Translations under genes and position numbers: made by a program | Source of the DNA: Apodemus sylvaticus | Taxonomy: Eukaryota; Chordata; Mammalia; Rodentia; Muridae | Length of the DNA stretch: 64,000 nucleotides | Direction: 5' to 3' | NCBI RefSeq assembly: GCF_947179515.1 | Contig: NC_067477.1 | Location: forward strand, 128,208,896-128,272,895 | Part shown: piece after piece, positions 1 through 12,077 of the stretch | Layout of the letters: every line of letters begins with the position of its first letter | Numbering within the stretch: the first letter of the stretch is position 1 | Notes under the pieces: model-generated | Database searches by the model: none | What the model saw: the letters and a program-made list of their open reading frames with translations, nothing else | Told to the model about the DNA's origin: nothing

Positions 1-2640
1 TGTAGATTGGGAGGTAGGGCCAGGTCCCAGTAAGGGGATGTGACTCCCAAGTGACTCGGCAGTCCAGCCTTTGCCTGCCGGGTGGCCCCTGTTCCACTGA
101 CACTGGTCCTCAGGCCTGCCTTCCTCTCCCTAGAGAGGTCTGCTTACTAGTCACTTCCTCTTGTTAGAGATCATTTTAAGTCAGGTTTCAATCTCAAGTC
201 TATTTTTTAGTTATTAGAAAAACTAAATGAAGGTGTTCTTGTTGCCTTTGGAAACTTACTGGGAAATCCCTTTCTCCTTAAAGGTAGATTACTGGTTGAT
301 TTAGATACTGGTCTTGATAGAAGAAGTGGGGGAAAGCCTGCCCTTGACTTTCTTTTTTTTTTTTTTAATGCTTTGTCTAATTCTCCTGCAGTGGGAGGGT
401 GATGTTGAGATTAGTGGGTATCTGATTGTCGGTCCTTGCCTGTTGTTACTAGAAGGAGGAGGAAGAGGAAAGAAGAACATCGGGTCTACAGTTAACCAAG
501 CCCTCCAGTCTCCTTCCAGTTTTGCTAGGCAACCTAATGCATGCATGACTGTTGCTGGACCTCAAGCCACTTTACATAGGGATTGAGGCTTAAGAACTGT
601 TTTATCCATTTCTAGGATTATGGATATAGTTCTTTCCTGGTCTATACTGCTAATGACATGACCAGGAAGATGTAGACAACTTGCCAGTCTGAACTTGGGA
701 TTTAGGTTCTAAATCCTTTGAAGAACTCCAAACTCCTAAGGATACACACTGCTTGAGTCTGTTGGATACTTTTTAAGTCATAAGATTCTCCCAAAGAAAC
801 AATTGTTTGTCACTTACTACCATTTATAATGACTGAGCACTAGCTGTTGGAAAATAATTGGCAACAGATCTACCATTGGTTCCTTAAAAATTCCTGATTA
901 TCAAAGAGATACTTTAAAAAAGCCCTTTCAGTCATACAAGGCAGGGAAGAGATTGCCCCTTTATGTCCAGGGGTAGCACTAGCCAAAGTGAGGAAGAGGA
1001 GCAGGAATACACTAAAACTGCACTTGCCTGGAACTGGGGGACTCGGGAGAGTGAGTGGGTTGTCTGAAACAGAAACTAGATGGTTCTAGCTGGGTTCTCT
1101 GAACAGTACTCCCACAACTGGATGGGAGATTGCACAAGAAATTAGAGTCTCTTATAGTTTGTATATTTGCTTTATTTATACTTTGACTTTTTTATAGCTC
1201 AGTCTGAATAGTCACTTAGTTATACCGCCCAAAACAAGAAATGAATGTGCTGTTGGGCCTATAATTTCAAATATTATAGAATGCCAGGTTTTAATATTTC
1301 TCTAGCTCCCTACTCCCACGGACCTTGGTATAATGCAGATGACTTGCTATAGCTCTCCAGATTCATTCTGGTTAGTTGCCTTCAGTCCTCCGGCAATGTT
1401 GGACATGTTTCTTAGGGAAGAAGTCAGTGGATTCTCTTAGTCTTTTCTTAGATCAGTCTGCGTTAGTCACATCACTATCAACAGTAATGACACTGTCCTT
1501 TGTATTTGGAATGTGAAGTATTTTCTGAGTGGAGGTGAAGGTGGAGCCACTGAGACAGGTTTTCCTGGCTTACAAGATCTGGTCTAGAACAGTCAGTACC
1601 ATGGAGATGGCCTCATTATAGCTTTGTGCTTAGGGAGTCTTTGGGAAGAGGCAAGAGTTAAAGAAGCAAGTTAAATAGCCTCTTCTGGCATTTTCATCTG
1701 AAGACCATGGAAAGTCTATTAAGGACCACACTTGTATATCGTATTACAGAGAGAAGGGCCTGTGCTTTTAACTCAGATGTGAATACACCATTCTTGTATG
1801 TGTGCACAACTCCAGACATGCATATAGGATCATGAATGACGTGGTCCCAGCCATTGCACAGTAACTTGCACTCTGAACCCAGGAATGCATAGGATGAAAG
1901 ATAAACTATCCCTTCTAGAGGAATCTGTCTGGAAGTTATTAAAGACTTAAATCTAGATTGTTGTAAAAGATGAGGTACAGGTAGAAAAATGTCAAACCAT
2001 TTTGTGTCAGGAAGTCAGTTGGCAGCAAGCCCGGTGACCTTAAGTAGCTAACCCTGGCTACTGGAATCACTCCAGAGCCTGGCCTCCCAGGAAAGCCACC
2101 TTCATGCTTGGGGCTTGCTGCCTCCCTCCCCTGTAGTCCTCTGAGGTTCGGGCCTCTCTACACTGACACACTTTTTGTTCCATAGGGGCTTGTTTGGCTG
2201 GTGGCCCCACACACCCAGAGTGCTGCTTCGGGATGAAGCTAGGCATGGAACCAGATGCAGCAGAAAACCTGAGAAAGGGTTCTCTTCCCTCTGAGGCTGG
2301 GAGGGCCGAATGCTCATGCCCACAAGGATTCAAAAGGCAGAGTCAAGTTGACATCATAAAACATATTCTGAAAAAGTGCCCACGATATTTGAGGAAAAGG
2401 GTAACCCATTTATCGTTTCCATCTCAGGCACATTTGCCCTGGGTAGATACCAGGTCCCTGAAAACTCTGGTCAGAATGAAGTGTACTAACTTACAGTCTG
2501 AAAATGTTAAATGACTTTACACATTTTAAATGTGATTCTTAGACACTAGGGACAAACGTGATAGTAAAGGCCAATGCTTGACTGAATCCTTACCTGTCCT
2601 CCCTTAGAGTAAGATGCAAGATAAACGATCCCCTAGAAGA

Positions 2641-2669
2641 GTATATATGTATGTATGTATATATGTATG

Positions 2670-2734
<65 letters not shown>

Positions 2735-2735
2735 G
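2641..2735. repeat. (TA)/(TATG) simple repeat with 62-bp perfect palindrome
   Basis: Alternating TA, TATG and TACA tracts. Positions 2670-2731 form a perfect inverted repeat with 31-bp arms and no spacer, centred between 2700 and 2701. Confidence 0.95.
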
Positions 2736-5187
2736 GACACCGTCAAAGTCTTAAACCCAGACTGACATCAAAGCAGAGGCAAATGCTTTCACACCTTTAT
2801 TCATAACTCTTACTCCTGGGTAAGTGAGTAGTCTGAGCTGGGCAGAGCGGCGGGGAGACTATGTAAAACAGGTGAGGAGCAGGGCAGAGAGGGAGTCTCC
2901 ACTTTTTAGTATTCATGTTGTGGACAGAAGATAAAGAATATGGCCTCTGGATGCTGAATACATTTTTTCACCCCTTCTCTTCTGTTTTAGTGCTTTGTAA
3001 TTTATACGATTATTTCTAGTCCAGCTGTCATATTCCCTCCATCAATGGCATCAAATCTATTTCATTCACACATGGTCAGGTGTGCTTCTGACCCTATATA
3101 TTCCATTGTCAGTGAGCCCTTTTTTGTTTGGTGTCTTCTCACAGTTTTTGTATATGCCTCCCTTTGGAACAGTGCATAGAACAGAAAGCAGAATTCGAAG
3201 ATCAGTTGGTTCCTTTATGATCATTTCCTCTGCCTCCTAACACCCACCCCAAGCCCACTCTTCCTTTTACCACTTTGTAGTTCTGTCTTATCTCATTTAG
3301 TTTCCTTATGCAAATTTCAAATCCAAGAGGGGATGCTTTTAAAGGATAAGAGATTTAGACTACCAAGCCTGATTGTTAGTGCTTCTCAGCAGGTCACCCA
3401 CAGTCAGTTATTTAAGTGTCTTTAGGTTCTGTGCAGCACCAAACAAGGAGAAGATCTAGCTCCTGCCCACTTGGAGCTCATTGTCCAATGAAAGGGCAGC
3501 ATAGCTGCACGGTCTAGTCCGCAGCACGTATTAACAGAGCGCTTACTCTTCAGCCTGTGAGTGCCATGACTGTTTTCACTATTAGGGCAGGTGCTTCTCC
3601 ACCTTCTCCAATCCTCTCCATCTGCAAGCATAACTCCTTCAAGGAAGTAGTCTTTCATATCCGAGAACCAAGTCTCTCTGTTGGAGATTATGAGCACTTG
3701 ACTAGACCTTCCTTTCCCACTCCAGTGATTTCAGGGTTATCTGTTAAAATTGTACTTACTGACCTACCCAGCTTGCAATTTTCTTTTTTGCTGTCACTTG
3801 AAGGAAGGTTAGTTACAAGTCCATTCTGTTTCTTTCCATTTCCATTTATGTCAAATTATTGGATAACTATGTGTCAGATTATATTGGCAGCCATTGTTCC
3901 CTTCCCAGAGAGTTCCTGCCTGTCCTTTAGTATCTGATGTGCCCTGCAGCCTCTCAAAATGGTGTAGGGTGTTCAAAAGCCATTTTTGTGTTTTACAAAA
4001 AAAGGGAATAAAAAGAAAACATACTATCTCTTTCTCTTAGATTCTGCAGGGCTTTCCTTACTTATTTACACCTACTCCTTTGGAAGAGTCCAGGTATACC
4101 TATCGTATGGTGAGGATTATAAAAGTCAGCTAAAATTGTCTTTAAAAAGGTGAAAATGAGCTCGGACTCATTGCTACAGTAGAACTCTGTATTTTGAAAA
4201 CAATTAGTAAGTTAGCCACTAATTACTTAGTAATTAATAGTAATTAGTAAATGTCAGAAATGTAGACATTTGTACTGGAGACAAAGGGAAAGTACATTTT
4301 GTAAGAAGAGTAGTTAAAAAAAAGTCTGAGCTCAGTTTGTGGAAACTAGACAGGGCGATTTTGGCATTTGTTTCAGAAATGGGAACTCAACTGGTGAAGA
4401 TTTCTGTGGTCCTTGGGGCTGGTGGTGACATCAAAGCTTTCCCAGTTCCAGGTAAACTCCAAACAGTTGCATGTGGGAACCTAAAAGTATGACATGTTGG
4501 GCTTTGGAGAGGTCAGATGTAAGAAAGAGGGAAAACGAGAGGTGAAGGCATTGATTGTGGACTAATGACTTCATTGAGAAATATTCACGAGGGAAAACAA
4601 TTGAGAATAGACAGCAGCAATTGAACTCCTGCTCCCTGCCCTAAACCAGAAGGAAGGGCTTCCAGGCTCCCACATAGCAGAAGAAAAGGAAAGAGTGAAT
4701 AGCCAGGATGAAATTACCAACATTTGGGGCACAACTATGCTGACCAGGAATGATCTGAACTGGAGGGAGGCAGGAGTTCTGAGAGCTGAAAGCAATCGTA
4801 GAGTTTGCGGGAAGTTGTGAATCTGTTTTTAGGGAGCTTAGGCTGACCCCTGAAAAGAGGTTATTTACCCTACCCAGGCACTCTTTTATCTCACGAGTCC
4901 CCAGATGTACTGATGCTGAGAGAGCAAGGTTTCTCTGTTAGGATATAGTGGGAAAGCATTCCTTTCTAACCAGAAGAAAAGCATGCTAGGTAGCTATAGC
5001 TTCATTCCTGTTATCAAATTGAAAAATAAAACTATCTAGTCCATTTATCACTTTTCCAGACATCTTTAGTGTTTCCATAGGGCCAGTGTTTTTACTTGAA
5101 GAATAGAAAAGGATGTTTGAATTCTTCCCCAGTAAATTCCTCAGTAAATGCAGATTCATAATTAATAGAAATAATTATTAATAACAA

Positions 5188-5275
5188 GGACTTGGGCTGG
5201 GGATATCTTGCAATAGAGCATTGGCCTTTTGCGTGAGGGCCCTATGGTCAGTCACCACAGTAGAGCAAATAAAGC
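5188..5275 (+). mobile_element. Old ID-like SINE fragment
   Basis: The string ggctggggatatcttgcaat, followed by a gagcattggcc segment, resembles the tRNA-Ala-derived head of rodent ID/B4 SINEs, heavily diverged. Confidence 0.5.
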
Positions 5276-5814
5276 ACCCTCCCACATACACAAAAAGTAA
5301 CCAACAGAAATCTCCCTGAACAAACAAGGACACAAAAATAGTGTACTAGTGACAGTGAAAGAACTTGGTGACAAGTTGCCCTGCGCTTGTGTTTAGGGAA
5401 AGCACGCCTGATGCAGTGTATGGAGAAATTATTCACTTCAACAGGAGCTTTGGAACATCCCTTTCAAACATCCTAAGTAGGACTCTGACATTGGTTCTTG
5501 GTTACTGGGCTACTTTTACCCATCCAAACTCAAAGTTTAAATTAGTGAGAGGGCTTCAGTCTAGTTGTATAAGAGATTATTTCTAGAAAGCCTCCTCCCT
5601 CTAGGGACTTCTGACATGAACAGACTGGAGAAGGTACAGATCTGGAATGGATTGCCTAACTGGTTTAACCAAGAGAAAGGAAGAATGCACCCTCGACTGG
5701 CACTCAAACGGACTGAGCTGACTATTGATTAGTCTTGGTTTTCTTTGTGGTGGTTGAGACAACTGTACTGATTTCTGCATTCAACAAATGTAGCATATAT
5801 GTGTGGTTGGCTTC

Positions 5815-5820
5815 AATAAA
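5815..5820 (+). terminator. Possible plus-strand poly(A) signal
   Basis: AATAAA in the context ggcttcaataaacctctcc resembles a typical 3' end. If real, it would end a transcript converging on Sos1, perhaps Arhgef33. No upstream coding exon supports this, so it is tentative. Confidence 0.3.
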
Positions 5821-7149
5821 CCTCTCCTTTAAAAATGAAAACAAGCAAAAGCAAGAGTTTGTATGTATTGTCTAGATTAAGCAAGGGCCCCTGCTAACCG
5901 TTTTAATTTAAGGGCCTTGGTAACCTGTGGAGTAGTTATTTCATTGAGCTTCATTCCTGCTACAGTGCTTTTCCACGGTGACTTACACTGGCATCTGTAG
6001 TTGTCACAGAAGCCCTATGAAGCACTAGAGAGAGATTCTGTATGTTCACTGCAAAGTTTAGATACACATATCTTAAGTTTTGAAATCCAGGGGAGTAAAA
6101 AATGATTCCAGATCTAGGAGGCAACTGTTTTACAAATGCAAAACAATTTGGATAGATAAAATACTTGAAAACAATTAAAACCAAATCAACCTGTACTTTA
6201 TCTGTGTGCTGAGATTTTAGGTCCAGTGGATCAGAATACAGGGAAAAAACTAATGAGAACCCCTCAATGGATCCTTCACCCACCAAACAAGATTTCTTCA
6301 GAAACCGACTTGCTCTTGCAAATGACCTTGACCAAGGAACAGCTGTGTAAATACATTTACAGTTGTATTATCGAGTGGTAAGAGGAGGGTAAAAGCTTGT
6401 ATATATCTCTGCAGGAATATATATATATATATCTCAATGTATAAATCCCTAAGGAAAACTAATATAAATATTTACATATGAAACTAAATCAACATACAAG
6501 AAACCTGAAGTGATGACGATTAGTCTATGGTTAAGACTTCGCTTTATGAACCTCAACACTTGGGTAAAGGGAAATGAAGACTTTCCACATCATTACAGGA
6601 AGAAACATACTAAATTTGGAGGAAAATAAATGTTTGTAAGAACAAAAACTTGCACCTTGAAGTCATTCCCCAAGTATAATAATAATCGTGTTCATTTTTA
6701 GCGTGGATATGAATTTTGTTCTTCCTAGGAATTTTAATGCATAGTTCATGAGTTCCCCCACTGTGCTTAGACTAGAGCAGTCTATGTGAGGGCCCAGTGT
6801 GTCGTGCTTCATACCTTTCCAGACCTCAAGGCAAAATGTAATGTCTTTTAAGGCATCAGGTTAACAGAACCGAATTTTATGTGTACGAATCAGAGTTCTA
6901 AAGAATTTGTCCTTAAAATATGACTTAGAAGCTTCAAAACTTAAAGATACAGTGCTCTCCAACTTGTTCTCTGGTTCTGGAACTCAAATGAAACAGGGGT
7001 GGAGACAAAACAAAGAAATACTTTGCTTGTGTGGGCTGTGTTGGTGACTGCAACAATCATAGATCCAGAGATCTCAGAGTGTTTGATCCACTTAAGCCCA
7101 GGCAGACCAGGAGAAAAAGAGCACTGACTTGCTACATCCTCTTTCAAAG

Positions 7150-7216
7150 GCTTTGCACCCAGGGTCTGGGGCATGCCAGGCAAGCGCTCAGCCACTGAGT
7201 TATATCCCCAGCCCTA
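7150..7216 (-). mobile_element. ID/B4-type SINE head, antisense
   Basis: Ends ccactgagttatatcccca, the reverse complement of the ID-family A-box region, preceded by ggcatgccaggcaagcgctc. Confidence 0.7.
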
Positions 7217-8489
7217 AAACCTTCCTTTAGTCTAGACTGAAGCTGACCCCAGCACCAGTTCTCTAATGGTTACATTTATACAGTGGTTACTACAAACACA
7301 GGTCAGAATGAAAACTTGAGGTACTCCTCAAGTCTCCTAGGGGTAATAAAGAATAGAAGCTATTGTAGCCCAAGTAGAGGACTCAGTCCTACTTGAGTGA
7401 GGCCTGCCTGGCTCTGGAGTGGTAAAGTGTGCTCTTGAACCTAGACATGCCCCAGATGGCCAGCATCCTTTTCCTGGATAGACCCCAAACATCAGATTTA
7501 TAATAGGAAGAAACAAAACAAAGGTTTAACCACTTGGCTCCATGGCAGGCAGTTGCCTAAAGACAGTATTCACATTGATTTCTTCAGACAGTACTTCTGT
7601 AGGAATGCACTGTTGGGTGTTTTATTTTTAAGTATTATAATTTTCTCCTTGTCTAGTGATTAATTGGCAACACACCTATCAGCATACAATTAAATATGTG
7701 AAACATGTAAAGGATTACTACCAAAGTTTTGGAGTTTCAGTATTTAAATATCAGCTAAGGTTTTCATTTCCTGGAATTTAATAGACCACTGAAATCAGAT
7801 TTTTTATCAGGCTAAAATTGTTCTGGGCAGTGTTTAAAAGCACAATGTCAAATCAACCAGATGTGGAGAGTGAAACAACTAAACTACAAACAAAAATAAG
7901 AATTTTCTTCCTGCTTGTCATCAAAACAGTGGCTTACTAGAAAGTTTTAAAATATTGCACGCCTCTGAGATTTTATTTTGACAGCATACCTCATCTCTAT
8001 CTGCAGACCACCGTTGTATATGATTAAACTAATAATGTTGCCACTCTGGGTCCCTGTTTCCTGTTAAGTGGACCCTGGCTGAGTGCAGTTCTACCTACCT
8101 CTAAACACTCCTGCTTCCCATATTCCCCAGAATATCCATATTACCAAACACAGTTTAGTGAAATACAGCTCTTATCTGTGCGCAGATCCCCAAGTCCCTA
8201 GTGCCACAGTTTAGGGTCACTCTATCATGGCTTCTCGTTTTCTGTTTGTGGCTCTGCATAAACCAATGTCCACTAAACTGGGCTCCCTCTTTGCCACTGA
8301 GCCGAGCCCTTTCCAGCTCACCCCTGCTTCACATCCCTGCTCTGGCTCTTCCCGCTGAGCTGATCGGAAGATCCAGGTTAAGCCTGCCCTCATTTTTCTG
8401 AGATCCTGTGTGGTGGTCTAGTTCATCTTTTGATATTTGTCTTACCTGCATATTAAGACAGCAAGTCCTCTCAAGGGTGAGACAATGCT

Positions 8490-8515
8490 TTGTGTGTGTG
8501 TGTGTGTGTGTGTGC
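8490..8515. repeat. (TG)n microsatellite
   Basis: About 12 uninterrupted TG dinucleotides. Confidence 0.95.
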
Positions 8516-9967
8516 TCCACTAATCACTTCCACTTTGCATGTGGCAGAACTACAGCATTGTCAGCTCAGACTCTCACATTTTTTTTTTAAGGAAAATGCT
8601 AATCAGAAAGGAAGTAAGATACAGTTGTCTTCAGAACCAGTTAAAGATACCACGCCACTCTCCCAGTACTGAAAAACTTCTCCAATTAAAAGAGTAATAG
8701 GTTACTATCTTTTCTTCTGGCTCATTTCATAATCTTTCTAGATAGCACTGAAAATTGAAAGGGAAGGTGGGGTCTTTAGTGACTTGTGATATTGGGCATA
8801 ATGATGACTTAGGCATGAATTAGTCAAGGTGAGACAGTTGCTCTACCTCTGGTCTCCAGCCCTCTGACCACTGGTGTCTGCAGGAAATGATCAGGGTAAT
8901 AGGGAGAAAGAAGCCACTTCACCAGAGATGCAGATTTTTCTACTAGAATGTCCCAGTAGTAACTTTTGCCGCCTTGAAGAGTCTAAATACAAGCCCAAGC
9001 AAGGAGCATCTTACTTCTCTTGAGTTCAGAGCTGGACCGTCTGAGAAAGAGGGACGTATGGGTTACAATGCTAAGATTCTTCTGCTGGGCTGTTTCATTT
9101 TGTGTTTAAGCTCATCTGAGATTGGAACTAGATCGTTAGGGAAACTCCTAGAGTGGAGTTCTGTGGTAGCTGATGGTACTGCTTTTCCACCTCATTGTTC
9201 TTATGTCATCTCAGCAATGGCACTGTGCAGTCCCGTTAGGGTGGGGTTATTTGGGTCTTGGTCCAGAGTTGCATTTATGTTTGCCTAGGCTGAGATTTTG
9301 TATTCCTAAATTTGTTACCTTTGTAATGAGCAGTACACATTGTGATTTTATTAAAATACATGCATACACAGGATAATTATTCCTTATTAATTAATATTCA
9401 AGAAGAAAATCAATTGCAAGCCCTTAAAAATAAATGACTAAATGTCTTAGATAACACAGGGCAATAATATTATCTAGTGCTTATATTAACTTTTTCACAA
9501 AACATTGCCATTAGTAAGTTTCTACAAGAGCCTAAAACAGCAACACTTCTAGTAAAGTTGGAATTCCTTGTCACACAGTGATTTAGAGATGGAAATGTGG
9601 GACTTGTGGCTGCTAAGCATTCTTGGACTTGTGATTTCCTTTTGACTTAAGATGTCAGATTTACTCTTTGAATGTTCAAACTTATATCTAAGCCTTTTCC
9701 ACAGTATCTTCCCCATCTCAGCTAGTGGTAATCTTCATTTTTGTTGCTCTGGCCCCAAACCTTGAAGTTGACCTTGATAGTTCTGTTTTCTGATAGGATG
9801 TTCAGGCTGTGGTAAAGTGGGTGTCGCCTAATACATTCCTAACTCAGCCCTTGCCCTCGTTCCCACTCCCACTTTCTGTTAGACTCGCCTCCCTCTTCCT
9901 GCTCTTACTTTATTCTCCATGCACAGTGAGTGTAAAGTGGATCTTGTTCTTCAGCTCCAACCTCTAA

Positions 9968-10170
9968 GTCTGTGCTGCTCACCCTTCCTAATGCTGCAGC
10001 CCTTTAATATCATATTGTGGTCACTCCCAGCTACACAATTACTCTCGTTGCTACTTCATAAGTGTAATTTTGCTACTGTTATGAATTGTAATATAAATAT
10101 CTGTGTTTTCTAGTAGTCTTAGGTGACCCCTGTGAAAGGTCATTCAACTCCTCCAAGGAGTGGTGATGCA
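9968..10170 (+). mobile_element. URR1-type hAT-Charlie nonautonomous element
   Basis: Internal segments ttcctaatgctgcagccctt, ttgctacttcataagtgtaa and the ending cataggttgagg match the rodent URR1 family. The left terminal repeat is eroded. Confidence 0.8.
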
Positions 10171-10500
10171 TAGGTTGAGGACCAGGCTCTAAGTGCCCTT
10201 AGAATGACAGCAATGGCGTTTAAAGCTTTAAGTGATCTGCAGTGCTTAGCTCCCAGTGGCACCTCTTTCTAGTCTATCCATATTCATTTCTCATCCACAC
10301 AAGCAACCTCTGTACTCTCAAATATACTAAGTATGCCTCCACCTCCAGACTATTGAACTGCCTCTGGCTTAGCCATTTAGATGTCTCATTCTTTCACCTC
10401 TTGGAAAGTTTATATACCTCTATGAGACTAACTGACCATCACAGTTAAATTCCACACTTCTACTCACCAGTCCTCTCTTCTCTTCATAGCAGTTACAATT

Positions 10501-10640
10501 GTTTTGTTTGTTTTCTCAAGACAAAGTTTCTCTGTGTAGCCCTGGCTGTCCTCCATAGACCAGGCTGGCCTTGAACTCAGATCTACCTGCCTCACCTTTC
10601 AAGTGCTGGGATTAAAGGCATGCATTACCACTGCCTAGAA
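10501..10640 (-). mobile_element. B1 SINE, antisense
   Basis: Contains tctctgtgtagccctggctg, aagtgctgggattaaaggca and an oligo(T)-rich left edge, diagnostic of a B1 on the minus strand. Confidence 0.92.
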
Positions 10641-11554
10641 GTAGCTGCATTTTTAATATACAATATTCTACTTATAAAATATTATCTACATCTTCATACT
10701 TGCTCATAAATCCCATGAAATGGATTTTTCTTCATTCATGTGTTCTAACATCAGTTCTGTAAGAAGACCAATATTTACTTGTGGCTGAATAGTCAAATGG
10801 GCTCTTAACAAATGCTTAAGGTCACTCAAAACCAATCTGTCTAGTGATAAACAACACAGGAAGCCATACTGAATCAAATCATAGGGTGTCAGGACAGACA
10901 GCCAACCTCTTCAGAGTTTTCTAAAAAGACAAATTATAAACACATCCTTTATACTTTTGTTTGCCATGTGTCAAGTGCTTTGTGGAAGGCATTGTGATGT
11001 ACATGTCAGTCATTCACCCAGTAAGTACTGGAAGCAGAATAGACAGGTTTTCTCCATAGCACTTGCTTACTCTGCCACAGAGAATCTTACATTTCTTGCA
11101 TCAGTTATGAAGGCAATGAAACCAGCTACTAAAGGTCCCAAAAGTTTAGCATGGCCATAAACTGCTTTTCTGCATTTGTAGTCAATCAAAGGTGCAGAAA
11201 TGCAGGCTCAAATGTGGAGAAGGCCTCCTTAGCTCTGCCTTGAAATTTAAGGCTCTCCTTTTTGATGACCTAGCATTTACTTTTGATTATAAAGCAAAAA
11301 GGCGAATCTCTTGGTTAAAGTTCAGAATTAACACTTAAAGAGCAAATCAGAATCTCACTAATATCAGTGTTATCTTATTTACTTACAGTTAGTGAACTCG
11401 GTGGCCTAGAATCCATTCAGTAATACATGCCAAGTCTCAGCCGTGCAGGCCTCCCTCTGGGCACTGGTAGCACGGGACCTCTGTCTCTGTCAGGACCGGA
11501 CACACCACTGCCTAGGGCTTCACTTGCCTGGCTTCTGTTTGCTTCTCTGTCTGG

Positions 11555-11735
11555 TAGAGGGGACGAGGACCAGGGCTTCACTGTTAGCAAGCACTGTATC
11601 ACTGAGCAGCACCCGAGCCCATTTATTTTAAGACAGGTTCTTGGATGGCCTTGAACTCACTGTTGCCCAGTTGTGCTTTGAAGTCTCCTGAGTAGTTGGG
11701 CTCATAGACCTGTACCACATAGCCTGGCTTGCCTT
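11555..11735 (-). mobile_element. B4-like composite SINE, antisense
   Basis: A B1-like half (ggccttgaactcactgttgc, ending catagcctggc) is adjacent to an ID-like half (gcaagcactgtatcactgag), the arrangement of B4. Confidence 0.65.
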
Positions 11736-12071
11736 TGTTTTGAAATAAATGGACTGAATCTAATAATCATTTAATATTTCTATTTTATGGTATACTTCAA
11801 GTGACTCTATATTTACAAAGTTCTTTAGATACAACCTTAAGCCCTCATCCCAAATTGAAAAGGACTTGTAAAGTCGATCTTCTTGACACCAGCTGGTTGC
11901 ACCACCCAAGCACATTCTTTTGGAAATGTAACTGCCTTCGGTGTGTACCCCAAGGCCGTCCTACCTGTTACAAATAGAAGCTAAATTAGAATCACTAACA
12001 ACTTCAAAATACTGCCCTCTAAAATAATACATGCAAAATAACACACTTGTAGGCTATATAAGGTATTTTTC

Positions 12072-12077
12072 TTTATT
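12072..12077 (-). terminator. Sos1: Candidate distal Sos1 poly(A) signal
   Basis: AATAAA on the minus strand is followed 20-50 nt downstream by a GT-rich stretch (tgtgttattttgcatg). That is the arrangement expected of a cleavage and polyadenylation site. Its distance from the stop codon fits the known 3' UTR size. There is no direct evidence of use. Confidence 0.65.

Larger units (their letters stand above)
1..12049. other. Intergenic DNA downstream of Sos1, possibly including the 3' end of a convergent gene
   Basis: No ORF here resembles a known protein and none shows coding structure. By conserved synteny the next gene on this side of Sos1 should be Arhgef33 on the plus strand, but no exon of it was recognised. 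The segment contains the SINE, URR1 and simple-repeat features listed separately. The rest is unremarkable unique sequence. Confidence 0.7.

Noticed and set aside
2194..2514. 106-codon plus-strand open frame in the intergenic region
   Set aside because: No recognisable domain, no similarity to Arhgef33 that I can recall, and composition like surrounding noncoding DNA.
7150..7216. tRNA-like sequence
   Set aside because: It is the tRNA-derived head of an ID/B4 SINE on the minus strand, without a complete cloverleaf. The same applies near 5,190, 30,230 and 53,890.
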